DNA of 64,000 nucleotides from Cryptomeria japonica (Eukaryota; Streptophyta; Pinopsida; Cupressales; Cupressaceae), in NCBI RefSeq assembly GCF_030272615.1, contig NC_081413.1, positions 333,662,302 through 333,726,301 of the forward strand, written 5' to 3'. Shown here piece by piece: positions 34,532 through 45,494 of this stretch; the stretch's first letter is position 1, and the number at the start of each line of letters is the position of its first letter. The notes under the pieces are model-generated. The model ran no database searches. It was given only the letters and a program-made list of their open reading frames with translations, and was not told the origin of the DNA. The position numbers and the translations under genes were made by a program.

Positions 34532-36678
34532 TCAGCTACCAAGAGCCATCCAAGATACAATCCAAAAAATAAACAATGATACAAATACATATATGCAAAA
34601 ATGCTCTCTCAAATGCCACTCTGGCCAGATGTTGTCCCAACACCTCCCCCTGCTCCACCACTGGTGCCTGCACCACCTAATCCATCTCTCCATGGAGGCC
34701 TCATCGAACCACCACTCCCTCCTGCATCCCCTGATCTCTCCCTCCTCAAAGGACCCATCACACCCCCACTGCTCTACACCCTCTGCGATCGCTTTGATCT
34801 CGCATGCCACATCTGCGAATAGCTAAGAGCTCACTGACTAACTGGCACCACCTGCTCATATAAACCCTGCCAGTACTCTATCTCAGCCTGTGCTCATCGC
34901 ATCTCCCTCATCACCTCCCCTGTAGGCCCCTGTGCTCCTACTCCAATTTGCACTCTCTCCTGCAGCTCCGCCAATCTCTCCACTGCACTATCTCTCTCCC
35001 GCACCACCACCACCAGCTCTGACTCCCATGCAAATAGCTGCACATCCATAGCTGCCACCTCCACCTCCAAATCCTCTATCTGAGTCTACAAACATACTAT
35101 CATATGCTCTCGCAGATCTCCAGTGGCTCCCTCCCCTGTATCCATGGCCGCCTCCCCTGTACCACCCTCTCCAGTAGTCCCCTCCCCTCTATCCATCAGG
35201 ATCTCTCTCTCCATCCCCCTCCAACTTAGCTGAACTCCTCCCAGTATCAATGGTCCCTGTGATATCTGTAAAGGCAGTCCACCTCTCCCTCTCCACTGAC
35301 TCTGCATCCCCAATCCTCTTCCACCTCCTCCATCTCCTCCACCACCTCCTCCACCTCCTCCCTCTCCTCCACCACCTCCTCCACCTCCCCCATCTCCTCC
35401 ACCTCCACCTCCACCATCTCCTTCACCTCCTACTCCTCCTCCTCGACCTCCTGCCCTCCTCCGTCTCCGTCCCCTCTCATCCTCAAAAGCTAGGATTGGC
35501 TCTACTGGATCCGATATCCGTGGGATCGGGTGCGCTACCCGGTACTACATGTACTCATCTGCCACACCTGCATCCATGACCCTCGATCGTATGTCCCACG
35601 GTCTTGCCTGTAGTGTCCAGAACTCTGCCAGTGCCTGATCATATGGTAGCATTGGCCCCCATGCGTACCTCTCCCGAATAACTCGAGCATACTCTCCTGA
35701 TCCCCTGGGCAATCCTTGCTATCGCCCAAACTGTCTCAGCACTCTCCCAGGCACCTGTCTCTCCACATGGTATGTGGTCCTCCCAATGAGGAATCGGGTC
35801 ATAAACACGTACGGCAGTGCCTCTGCGTCATCATCCCATGGCTCACACTCCAAGTATGGCCGCCATATCACTACATCCAGATCGTCCAGTGCCCGTCGCC
35901 ACCACTCTAACTTCCCCAGGTGGGGCTGACTCATCATACCGCTATACATGAACATGTACGGCTAGTCTATTGCACATAATCTCAGACTCACCGGTCAAGT
36001 CACTGGTAGGTGCTCCCAAGCCCAAATATGCAGCAGCGTCATGCCCACTGCTAAGGAACCCCTCCCCTAATAAACCACCTCATGGAGCTCCTAGTACATG
36101 TGCGCCAGCACGCACGACTCCCACGCAAATTGAGTCTCCTCGGTCATCATCATCTTGATAACCTGTCCCCATCCGACGGCCAAACCATGTGATCGCCTGT
36201 CTGGACAAAGAAGACCTCTCACAATACCTGATAACACTGCTGGTAGAGGCTCATATAAAGCAGCTATATCCTCCCAAGCGACGGAGCCATCATCAATGAA
36301 AACATCCTCATCAAAAATCCTCTACACTGCAAGAGTCCCCTAGGATCTGTCGTATGTGACTAGCTCCCCTCAAATCGGAATTCGTAGGATGCGCCACACA
36401 TCCTCTAGGGTCACTGTCATCTCCCCCTGTGCCAAATGGAAGCTGCATGTCTCATTGTGCCACCGCTCTGCTAGTGCTGTGATCAATCCGTGATTCATAC
36501 GAATCACGGGCATGTGCATCACCTCATATAGACCAGTCACAGCAATGCAGTCTATCTCTGCCTGTGTCAATCGGTCCCGCAACCCCTGTGTCGCAGGATG
36601 TCGCTCACGTAACTGCAACACGCGCAGCTCCTCTGCACATGGACATTCATCAATCACCATCAGTTGTTTTATTTTCAA
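34532..36678 (-). pseudogene. Antisense plant mobile domain (PMD) gene carried by Tat-2
   Basis: The ATG at 36678 opens MKIKQLMVIDECPC. The aminotransferase-like plant mobile domain is recognisable from LAERWHNETCSFHLAQGEM, TVTLEDVWRILRIPI (near 36375-36470), GSLAVGMTLLHIWAWEHLP (near 36020) and WWRRALDDLDVVIWRPYLE...VPGRVLRQFGR (35720-35920). Frames are joined by several TAG stops and small shifts. After the domain comes a long glycine-rich run encoded by GGAGGTGGA repeats (35319-35450), an arginine cluster before it (RGRRRRR), a coiled-coil-like acidic stretch and a second Gly/Ser-rich tail. PMD proteins in the host (MAIL1/MAIN in Arabidopsis) act in the nucleus in transposon silencing and gene expression. 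Antisense passenger ORFs of this class between pol and the 3' LTR are known in Tat elements such as maize Grande. The AGCGCTTTTG array upstream probably belongs to its leader. Confidence 0.85.
35319..35450. repeat. CTCCACCTCC microsatellite inside the PMD gene
   Basis: Irregular CTCCTCCACC repeats; on the minus strand GGAGGTGGAGG, giving a poly-glycine linker with scattered D and E. Confidence 0.9.
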
Positions 36679-36914
36679 ACTTTCTTAAGTTTAAACCTAG
36701 ACTATCACCAGATACTTTGATCAAGTATCTTCGGGTCTCAACAGGTAAGCAATCATGGCCACCTAGACTTCAACGGACATTTCTCCTAACAAATGACCTA
36801 AGTCTCATTAGGCTGCTATGGTTCAAAACAACTCCCACTTCACCTCGCCATCCATCAATCATTGGCATCGGGAGATTTTCTTCATCCAAACTGGGGCATC
36901 TTTTTATCCTAAGA

Positions 36915-37144
36915 CAAAAGCGCTATTATACCAACAAAAGCGCTAGTTTCCAAACAATAGCGCTACAAACCTAGCAAAAGTGCTCAATAAGCTATACAAA
37001 AGTGCTCAAACTACAACAGCGCTAAAACAACTATACAGTAGTGCTACTTTAAATCAATAGTGCTCAATTAAGCCCTCAATAGTGCTTATTAATCAATAGC
37101 GCCCAAACTTGCCTACAATAGCACTACAACAAAACAAAAGCGCT
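36915..37144 (-). repeat. AGCGCTWTTG motif array upstream of the PMD gene
   Basis: Twelve copies of CAAAAGCGCT/CAATAGCGCT or one-base variants (CAAAAGTGCT, CAATAGCACT) in 230 bp. On the minus strand they read AGCGCTTTTG, the same orientation relative to the PMD start (36678) as the 22192-22431 array has to gag. Sequences between copies differ from that array, so only the word is shared. The array ends at the 37147 junction. Confidence 0.85.
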
Positions 37145-37146
37145 CA

Positions 37147-38018
37147 AAGTTGAAAAGCCAGTTGGTAGGACAATACCGTCAAGGTGAGTCCTCAACATTG
37201 ATGATCACTTCTTCTCCTACACAGCCTCCACCTACTAGCCCCATCATTGAATTCCCACCATCTCTAGCACCTTCTAGTTCCCAATTGGTTGAGATCACTC
37301 CCCATGAGTTGGAGAAGCTAAAACAGGCTCAAGCCCTGTTTGCAAAGAAATATGAAGAGAGAGTGAGGGCTACAATTTTGAGTTATGTTGACACCATAGG
37401 GTCCTCATTAATGTACAACAACATGAGCAAAATTTTGGACATGTGGAATGAGCTCAATGGAGATAAGGCTATTCTAATGCCTATTTTTGACAAGTGGAAA
37501 CCCAAGGAGCAGGATCTATAACTTATTTGCATATCTTATGATGAGGCAGGGGTTGACCCCATTATCAAATCCACCTATGACATGGAAAAGGATCTAGCAA
37601 AGATAGCAGAAAGAGTAGATAATGTAGATAGAAAGATCAACTTGTACAAGAAAGAGTACACTGATCAAGTATTTGAATTACTCCCAAGGGGTTTTGCCAG
37701 TCCAACTCAATTGAAGGACAAAAAAATATGGCTTAATGAATTAGAAGCCAACCTATCATTGAGAATAAAAGGAATCATTGGTTCAGATGATACTTCCCTA
37801 TTTGTCAAAACAATTGAGGAGATAGAGAAAATCAAATCACGCTATGGTTTTCTAAATTCAGAGGTCAACAAAACGAGGAATTCTTCGAAAAGATTAGCCA
37901 AGACGAAGGGAAAAGTGATTAACTTCTTGTGGCCTGCCGACGATGTATACCAGGAGTGGACAAGAAAGTACATGGTGCTAGATGTAGAGAAGTTAGAAGA
38001 GGTTGCAACAGAACAACA
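37147..38018 (+). pseudogene. Accessory ORF of HNWGD family, copy 3 (C-terminal part only)
   Basis: A close copy of 19164-20035, differing at roughly one base in seventy. It starts mid-gene at the junction with the AGCGCT array. It has the P/S-rich linker, then YEERVRATILSYVDTIGSS and the helical C-terminus, and is cut at CAACA (38014-38018) by Copia-1 exactly as copy 2 is. One stop (GAA to TAA) lies at about 37519. Copy 2's TAA near 19367 is an open TAT codon here, so this is an independently diverged duplicate. Confidence 0.85.
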
Positions 38019-40880
38019 TGATAGTTCTGATACTTAAAGTTAAGTACAGATGCCAGTCTAATAAGATGAGAGGGGGGGTGAATCATACAAACTTAATCTT
38101 CCATAAAACAACAGATTCAACCTCGGTAACATATACTTCAGTAATATACCAAAACTGTTAAACATGCAAACTCAAAAGCATATAAACATCATAACACTCA
38201 TAACACTAGATTTAACGTGGAAACCCAAATAGGGAAAAACCACTGTGGGATTTCGGACCCACTAAGAAATATACTCTTCTAGAGTATGCTCGGTTAAAAG
38301 AAAATCCTGTTAAAGATTACAAACACATTGCTAGATGTGACCCGGTTAAGGGATTTCCCTCAGATCTGTTAGGATCTTCACCTTGTTAGAAGTGACCTTA
38401 TTAAAGGATTTCAAACACTCAATCAGAATGTCACCTTGCTAGAGGGTTTTACAAATAAGACTATTAAGTCCACTCGGTTAAGAGATTTTCTGTCACTTTA
38501 CAAAATAACAGTAATTAAAATCTATCTGCAACTTCACATCTAAAAATGCTAAAGCAGATTCTTATTTGCTCAATATAATAGGACTTATCTTGTCCATCTG
38601 CTGGGCTTTAAACTCTGTTATTCAAAATAGGTCTTCAAGCTTCTATGCTCGGTAATCACTATGTAGCATCCCTATGCATACACTTGCCCACATACATTGT
38701 GTAGTCACACAAATCTGTCCGGCTTAATTAAATAAATATTCGCTATTTATTTGATTAAAAATCCACTAGCCACCAGTTAATTAAATTAATATTTAATTAA
38801 TTCATCCCCAAAACATTCTTCTATTAATTAAATAAATTATTCAATTTATTTTAATTAATTCATTAAACCAAATACAATTCAATTAAATAAATAAAATCTA
38901 TTTATTTAATTAAATCCCCCTTTTCCTCTTTTAAATAAATTAAATTAAACATTTATTTAAATCATTTACCCCCCCCCACTTGCATTTTCCTACAAATGCC
39001 ACTTGCACACATTTATTGACATAAACGAATTTTTATTTTAAATCCTATTTTCCCTCACCCACCAAATCCACTTGCAAAAATCTAATCTCTTTCTAGATTC
39101 TTCTAACCCCTTCCTAATTAGCCTAATCCATCCCCTAATTATTGTCACATTCCTAAAGCAAAATGGAGTCACTTCTCAAAGACTCCAAAGTCTTTGAAAA
39201 GCATTTAATGCTTTGTGTGTTCAACAAATTAACCCCCAAAGTCTTCCAAGACCACTAATAGCTCTTACATAACCATTTATGGTTATTTCAAACTTGTCTC
39301 CTCAAACATTTATTGTTTTGACCATATTCATCTATTTCACATTTGCACAAGAGTTTATCCATTGGATAAAAGCTTTATTCTTTGAATAAATAATTTATTC
39401 ATTCAACCAACCTTGACCTTAGCTCCCAAGGTCATATCAAGCATTTAATGCTTATTCCCTCTCCTCTCAACCTATCTCACATTGACACTTGTCATCCTGG
39501 GATTGGGTTGAAAGTCCTCACATAGATTTGAAATCATTCAATCTTGACCATTGTTGAGATTGCTCAATCTCAACCATCCGTTGCTCCATTTTTCCTATAA
39601 ATAGAGCCCATTTCTTCATAATCCAGATCCTGAAAACTTGTATGCATTTAAGCTATAGGCATTTTAAGAGAGCATTTTAGCATAATTAACTAATATCTTG
39701 TCATTTTGGATAAAATCAATCATTTTAGCATCAATAGCATAGTATTAGCTTTTCATTTCATATTTGGAGCACAATACTACAATCTCAATCCTCCATAAGC
39801 ATCCATAGTGCAAAAAGCTACTGAGAGCTACACTATTTTGGAACTTGGAGAGGAGAGGAACAAGGGAGAAAGAGCTAAGAGCATGTTAGGAGGTATTTAG
39901 AGATGCCTCATCATATTTGCTTCTTTAGTTAAATATGCTTTCATGTTTCTAGTGTCTCTCTTGATATGCCTGTTTAGATTAGTTTTTGATTGACTAACAC
40001 TAATGATTTTCTGGTTTCTTGTGTTGTTTGTCATTTGCTAATCTTGTCCACTTTGCAGGGCATCACATTGTTTATCAACAGTTCCGTATTTATAAACAAC
40101 TTACCAATCGCTTAATCTCCTTGATCATATTTCCCATGATCAATCATAGCCATCAGATCTTGAAACTTGACCAAGTTCAATGTATCCTTTAATCTGAAAA
40201 CATTTTACCCTGCCTTGGAACTTGCATACATTTCTTGGAACTTATGCTAGGGTATTGCTGTTCAATCTGAGCTGTAGATCTTCCTGTCAATCTTCCTTTA
40301 CCATAGATTCTTTAACAAACTTCATTCACGACATACCAATCATTTAATCATAGCCAGCTCATCAGCTTCCTCCATTAAATAATGCTTTTATTCATTCAAT
40401 GCATTATGTTATTACTCGGTTGCAACTCGGTAAATACTAAACTTCACTCGGTAGACATTCTGCCTTCATTAACCAATAGCAATAACCTTAGGGTTTACCG
40501 ACTAGGTTCTTTGCTTGGTAACATAGTATAGTATTAACCTTACAATCAATAACATATGTATGATATCAAAAAAATCTAAACATCATGATCTCATCATTGT
40601 CTAACTCGGTAATAGTTGCCCATTGAATAACTTATTCCTCCCCTTATTCATCACATTCTTTCTATGTCTTTTACCGACATCTTTATACTCATCAAATCAT
40701 ACTTCTTAAGATATGGCAACATCATACTAAATTAGAAAATCAATTTCTTGACATCAATGACAAAATAATAATATTAAGACAGTAAACATCCTTTAGTAGT
40801 TATATCCATAATCATCAACAACCTTCTCAATATCCTTATTGAAATGTCAACAATCTCCCTTGTCTGTTATAATGCCAATA
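38019..40880 (-). repeat. Copia-1 3' LTR, interrupted
   Basis: LTR parts 38019-38694 and 40066-40880 match 45495-47009; the interval is the Tat-2 LTR plus one copy of the CATTG target. The outer end reads ...AATGCCAATA where the 5' LTR has ...AATGCCAACA, so the expected CA terminus (TG on the minus strand) has mutated to TA. Confidence 0.9.
38700..40065 (+). repeat. Tat-2 LTR inside Copia-1 LTR
   Basis: 1,366 bp, TGTAGTCACAC...GGGCATCA, flanked on both sides by CATTG (38695-38699 and 40066-40070). Locally it looks like a perfect solo LTR. Because 20712-20716 is also CATTG in a duplicate of the same flank, it doubles as the downstream LTR of Tat-2. It differs from 20717-22101 by scattered substitutions and a 21-bp indel. 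Confidence 0.93.
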
Positions 40881-41316
40881 ATCTCCCCCCTTTGGCATTG
40901 ATAGAAAAACCAATTGATATGACATAATTGATTCAGATTGCTGTGAGATTTTGAAATGCTGAAATGCTCTCCCCTTGTCATCAGTCTTCTCCCCCATACA
41001 TTAGTCTTCTCCCCTTTTCTTCAGTCTTCTCCCCCTTTGACAATAATGCCAAAAAGTAAAGAACTAAAACCTTATTTCTTCTTGTATGAAGTGATTTCCT
41101 GCTGTTATGTGTCAACTTAGTCTTGGTCAGAGCATTTTGTCTTTAATTCATGTTCCCTATTATTGTTTCCTGCACACCTTTAGAAAACATCCTAAAGTGT
41201 GTAAATCAACATCAACTCTTAAAAGATATTTTATAGAGTCATCGAATTGATGCTTTCACCCAACTCGGTCAGTGAGTAGAAGATAGGGGTAGGACCCCTA
41301 ACTTACTTCTGAGATA
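40881..41316 (-). other. Copia-1 polypurine tract and 3' untranslated region
   Basis: On the minus strand CCAAAGGGGGGAGAT (40881-40895) directly precedes the 3' LTR, the usual copia polypurine tract. The rest up to 41316 is non-coding, with repeated CTCCCC/TCTTCTCCCC strings (40970-41040). Confidence 0.8.
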
Positions 41317-42900
41317 CTAAAAAGTGTCCCTTGGTAGTGGCTTGGTAAAGATATCTGCTATTTGTTCCTTTGTGCTAACATACTCCAACACCACTTTCTT
41401 CTCTTGAGCTTCTTCTCTAAGATAATGATATTTGATAGAGATGTGCTTTGTCTTAGAGTGCATAGCAGGATTCTTTGAAATGTTTATGGCACTAGTATTG
41501 TCACAGAATATAGTTACTGGCTTGGTAACTTGCTCATTTATATCTTCCAACAGTTGTTTGATCCATGCTATGTTGGTACAATTCAATGCTGCAGCAACGT
41601 ATTCAGCTTCTGATGTTGACTGTGAAACACATCCTTGTTTTTTGCTAAGCCAACTCACTAGTCTTTCTCCTAAAAAGAAAGCTCCTTCGCTTGTGCTTTT
41701 TCTATCATCAATGTTGCCTGCCCAATCAACATCAGTATAAACTTTTAAATCAAAGTCATTTCTTTTTTGATATACTAAGCCATAATCCTCAGTTCCTTTC
41801 AAGTATCTGAAAAATTCTCTTGATTGTTGTCATGTGTGTTTCCTTAGGATCTGCAGAGAATCTTGCAACTATACCTACTGCATGTGTTATATCTGGCCTA
41901 TTGTGAACAACATATTGTAGCTTTAAAATCATAGATCGGTAAAGTGTCTCATCAACAGATGCAGATTCATCATTCTTTGATAGTTTATAGTTGGTAGTCA
42001 TAGGAGTACTTACTGGTTTTGAACCCTCCATTCCAAATTTCTTCAAGATTTCTTTTATGTACTTGGATTGAGTAATAAAAATCTTATTTTTCATTTGCAG
42101 TATTTGTAAACCTATAAAATACTTTATCTCACCGATTAATGACATCTCAAATTCTTGCATAGAGAGTCATTTCCACAAAAGATAATATCATCAACAAATA
42201 TGGCTGAGATCAGTATTCCATTTTCATCATTCTTCATGTACATGTTACCATTTTCACTTGTTCTTATAAAACCAATCTTGATTAAATAAGAGTGCAATCT
42301 TTCATACTATGCTCTAGGTGCTTGTTTCAGACCATATAAAGCTTTGTTCAATTTACATACCCGATCTTTATTCTTGTCTTCAACAAATCCTTCAGGTTGT
42401 TCAACAAAAACTTCTTCTTCTAATATACCATTCAGAAATGCAGATTTGACATCCATTTGATCTACCTTGAAATTCTTGTAAGCAGCATATGCCAACAATG
42501 TTCTTACTCCTTAAAGTCTTTCCACAGGTGCAAAAGTCTCACCATAATCAATTCCTTCTTCTTGGGCATAACCTTTGCAAACTAGTCTTGCTTTATTTTG
42601 AATGACCTCACCTTTTTCATTCAGCTTGTTTCTAAAAATCCACTTTGTACCGATTACATTTTTGTCCTTCGGTCTTGGGACTAGTGTCCATGTGTCATTC
42701 TTCTTGATTTTATCAATCTCTTTTGTAATAGCTTTTATCCAATCTTCATTGTTAAATGCCTCTTTCACTATCCTCATTTCAAATTCAGATATCAAACATG
42801 TGTTATGTCTCAGTTTGTTCCTTGTCATCACTAGATCATCCTTATCTCCTATAATCTGACTTGATGCATGATGTCTTCTGACATACTTGGCTAATACAGG
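41317..42900 (-). pseudogene. pol: Copia-1 pol, reverse transcriptase and RNase H
   Basis: RT shows NDTWTLVPRPKDKNVIGTKW, ARLVCKGYAQEEGIDYGETF (near 42560), VDQMDVKSAFLNGILEEEVF (near 42440), LNKALYGLKQAPRA, and an FVDD catalytic motif near 42185 (usually YVDD). It continues through MQEFEMSLIGEIKYFIGLQI and MKGTEDYGLVY to RNase H (YTDVDWAGNIDDRKSTSEG, SEAEYVAAALNC, CDNTSAINISKNP). It ends in ADIFTKPLPRDTF. Breaks occur near 42510, 42306, 42160 and 41810. Confidence 0.9.
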
Positions 42901-44500
42901 CTTGATAGGCTATGTATGATCTTCTTCATCACTCAGTAACTGGATATTCTCTTTATTCCCTTCAACAGTTCTCTCGGTAGGACTTGTCGGTTGAACATAG
43001 ACAAATTTATCATAATCTTCTAGTTCTTTGGAGTTTCCTTCATCATTTCTTTCTGCAAATTCATCAATTTTCACATTTGCACTTTCTACTATTCTGTTAG
43101 ATGATTTGATCAGACATTTAAATGCTTTACTTCTAGAAGAATAACCAAGAAATGTTCCTTCTTCACTTTTCTGATCAAACTTACCATTTCTATCATCTTT
43201 GTGTACATAGCATCTACTTTCAAAGATTTTAAAATAACTTAGATTAGGTTTCTTGTCATACCAGATTTCATATGGTGTCTTCAAAGTTCCTTTCTTCAGT
43301 TGTACTCAGTTCAGGGTGTAAACTGTTGTGCTTATTGCTTCTCTCCAAAATGTTTGTGGCACTTTCTTTTCAATCATCAGGGTTCTAGCACAATCCACAA
43401 TAGATTTGTTTCTTCTCTCAGCTATCCCATTTTGTTGTGGAGTTCTCTGTGCAGAGACTCATCTTTTTATACCATGATCATTGCAGAATAAGCTAAACTC
43501 ATCAGAAGTGAACTCTCCTCCTCTATCCGATCTAAGAAATTTTAGTTGTCTTCCTATTTCATTTTCAACTCTTGCCTTGTACCATTTAAACATTTGAAAA
43601 GCTTCTGATTTTTCTTTTAAAAACATAACTGACATCATCCTTGAGTAATCATCCATAAATAATATGAAATATTTATCACCATAATAACTTTGAACTTTCA
43701 TAGGACCACAAAGATCAGTGTGCACAAGATCTAAAATTCCCTTAGAAGTGTAGGACTTACTTGTAAAGATTGATCTTGTCATCTTACCCATTTGGCATCC
43801 TCGGCACATAGCATTCTCAGGTTTTTCAAGACTCGGTAGACCTCTTACTCGGTGCTTCTTGCTTATTTTGATCAGATTATCAAAATTTACATGACAAAAC
43901 CTTTTATGCCATAACCAGGTATCATCTATCTTTACATACAGACACTTGTTCCAAGTTGAGTCAAGGTGAAATGTGTTACCTTTTGTTTGTTTCTTGGTAG
44001 CAGCTAACTTTCCATACTTGTCATGAACTTTGACAATTCCTTTCTGAAATTCTATTCGGTAACCTGTATTGTTTAGTTGTGCTACACTCAACAAATTGTA
44101 TTTCAAACCTTCAACCCAATAAACATAATTGCATCTTGCATTGTCAAGAAGTGTTATGGATCCTTTACCTTTTACCGGACATGGTGCATCATTACCAAAT
44201 CTTACATAGCCTCCATCATAATCTTCTAATGTAACAAATTTTTGTTTATCACCTGTCATGTGATGTGAGCATCCACTATCTATGATCCAAGAATCATTAG
44301 TTTTTATGTGAGATATTAGGTCTTTTTCTTCATACCTTTCTTCATCTGATCCATCTTTGATAGCCACATAAACTACTTCCTCCATATCAGTTTCATCTGA
44401 TTTATCATCATTGGATTCCTCATCAGCTATTAGGCATGACTTTCTATCTCTTCTTCTAAAGTCTCGGTGTCCTCTGTATTGATTATTTTTATGTCTGTCA
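42901..44500 (-). pseudogene. pol: Copia-1 pol, protease and integrase
   Basis: The protease carries WIIDSGCSHHMTGD (near 44260-44300). Integrase has the zinc-binding WHKRFCHVNFDNL...CRGCQMGKMTR, then the catalytic D in LVHTDLCGPM (near 43730), D in LRSDRGGEFTSDE (near 43530) and E in QQNGIAERRN (near 43430). An in-frame TGA lies at about 43459. The C-terminal part (42910-43284) has TPYEIWYDKKPNLSYFKIF and GTFLGYSSRSKAFK, ending in an acidic linker. Protease before integrase before RT is the copia order. Confidence 0.9.
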
Positions 44501-45429
44501 TCTTGGTAATCTCTCTTTTCAGTAGATTCTTTGTCAGGACAGTTAGAAGCCATATGTCCTATCTTATCACAATTGAAACATTTCAAAGGTAGTTTTCCTT
44601 TATACTTACCTTTGCCTCTCGGTAACCTTCTAGCTAATAGTGCTTCAAACTCTTCTTGCTTTCTGATTTCCTTAAACAGTTTGTGTACTTCTTCCATGTT
44701 CTTGCGAAATCTTTCACTTGCTCCACTGTGATCCCCTTTAGTGAACTTACTCATTCTATCATTGTAATCATCAGAGTCACCAATATGAAAAGAACTAAAT
44801 GCATATTCAACTTTATTTACCGATGACCCACTATTATCAAAGTTACTTAACTCAAATGCATGTAGCTTACCAATAGTAGCATCTAAAAAAAATGACATAT
44901 TGGGTACAGACCTCAATTCATTGATTGTAGAGACTCAGATTGCATAAGCTGGTAGAAGGGTTATTAACAACTTACTTGTTATGTCTTTTTCTTCAATAGT
45001 TCCACCTGCTCCTTTGATTTGATTGACAATATATTTTAGTCTTGTATTGTACTAGGTTATGTTCTCACCTTCATTCATCCTCATAGATTCAAGTTGACCT
45101 CTTAGACTATCCACTTTTTCTCTTTGAACATGTTCATCACCTCCATACACAGATATGAGCTTGTCCCACATTGCCTTTGCATCATTGCAGCCTTCTAGAT
45201 CATTAAACTCTGAGTCGGTCAATGCAGATGTTATTTCAATCATTGCTTGAATATGTTCTTGCTTTGCTTTTATCTCTTCCTTTGTCAATGGATAGGTGCT
45301 TGGTGTAATGAAATCATTTTCCAGATAATATACAACATATTCTCCAACTCCTGATAGGTGCAACTTCATCCTTTTTTGCCATGTAGAGAAACTTGACTTG
45401 TTCAGCTTCGGTGCATCCCTCTTATACAT
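44501..45429 (-). pseudogene. gag: Copia-1 gag
   Basis: The ATG at 45429 opens MYKRDAPKLNKSSFSTWQKR. It includes the copia gag-pre-integrase-like helical region (AMWDKLISVYGGDEHVQREK, near 45150) and a classic CX2CX4HX4C zinc knuckle, CFNCDKIGHMASNC, near 44540-44583. Stops lie near 45052 and 44937. The protein would bind RNA in cytoplasmic particles. Confidence 0.88.
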
Positions 45430-45480
45430 CTTTGGATCTTTGCCTCAAGTACCTTTAAACTTTTCTTTCCAAAGTCCAAT

Positions 45481-45492
45481 GCTCTGATACCA
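45481..45492 (-). promoter_or_regulatory. Copia-1 primer-binding site
   Basis: On the minus strand TGGTATCAGAGC, complementary to the 3' end of initiator methionine tRNA, 2 bp inside the 5' LTR. This is the standard copia primer. Confidence 0.95.
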
Positions 45493-45494
45493 AT

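Noticed and set aside
34593-36974. Plus-strand proline/histidine-rich frames opposite the PMD gene
   Set aside because: They are the reverse complement of the PMD coding sequence and its GGAGGTGGA repeat; the conserved protein motifs lie on the minus strand.
36915-37144. Regularly repeated CAAAAGCGCT looked at first like a CRISPR-type array
   Set aside because: Repeats are only 10 bp and degenerate, spacers are short and uneven, and the context is a plant retrotransposon.
41432-44731. Plus-strand frames over Copia-1
   Set aside because: Shadows of the minus-strand gag-pol, which has all copia motifs in order.
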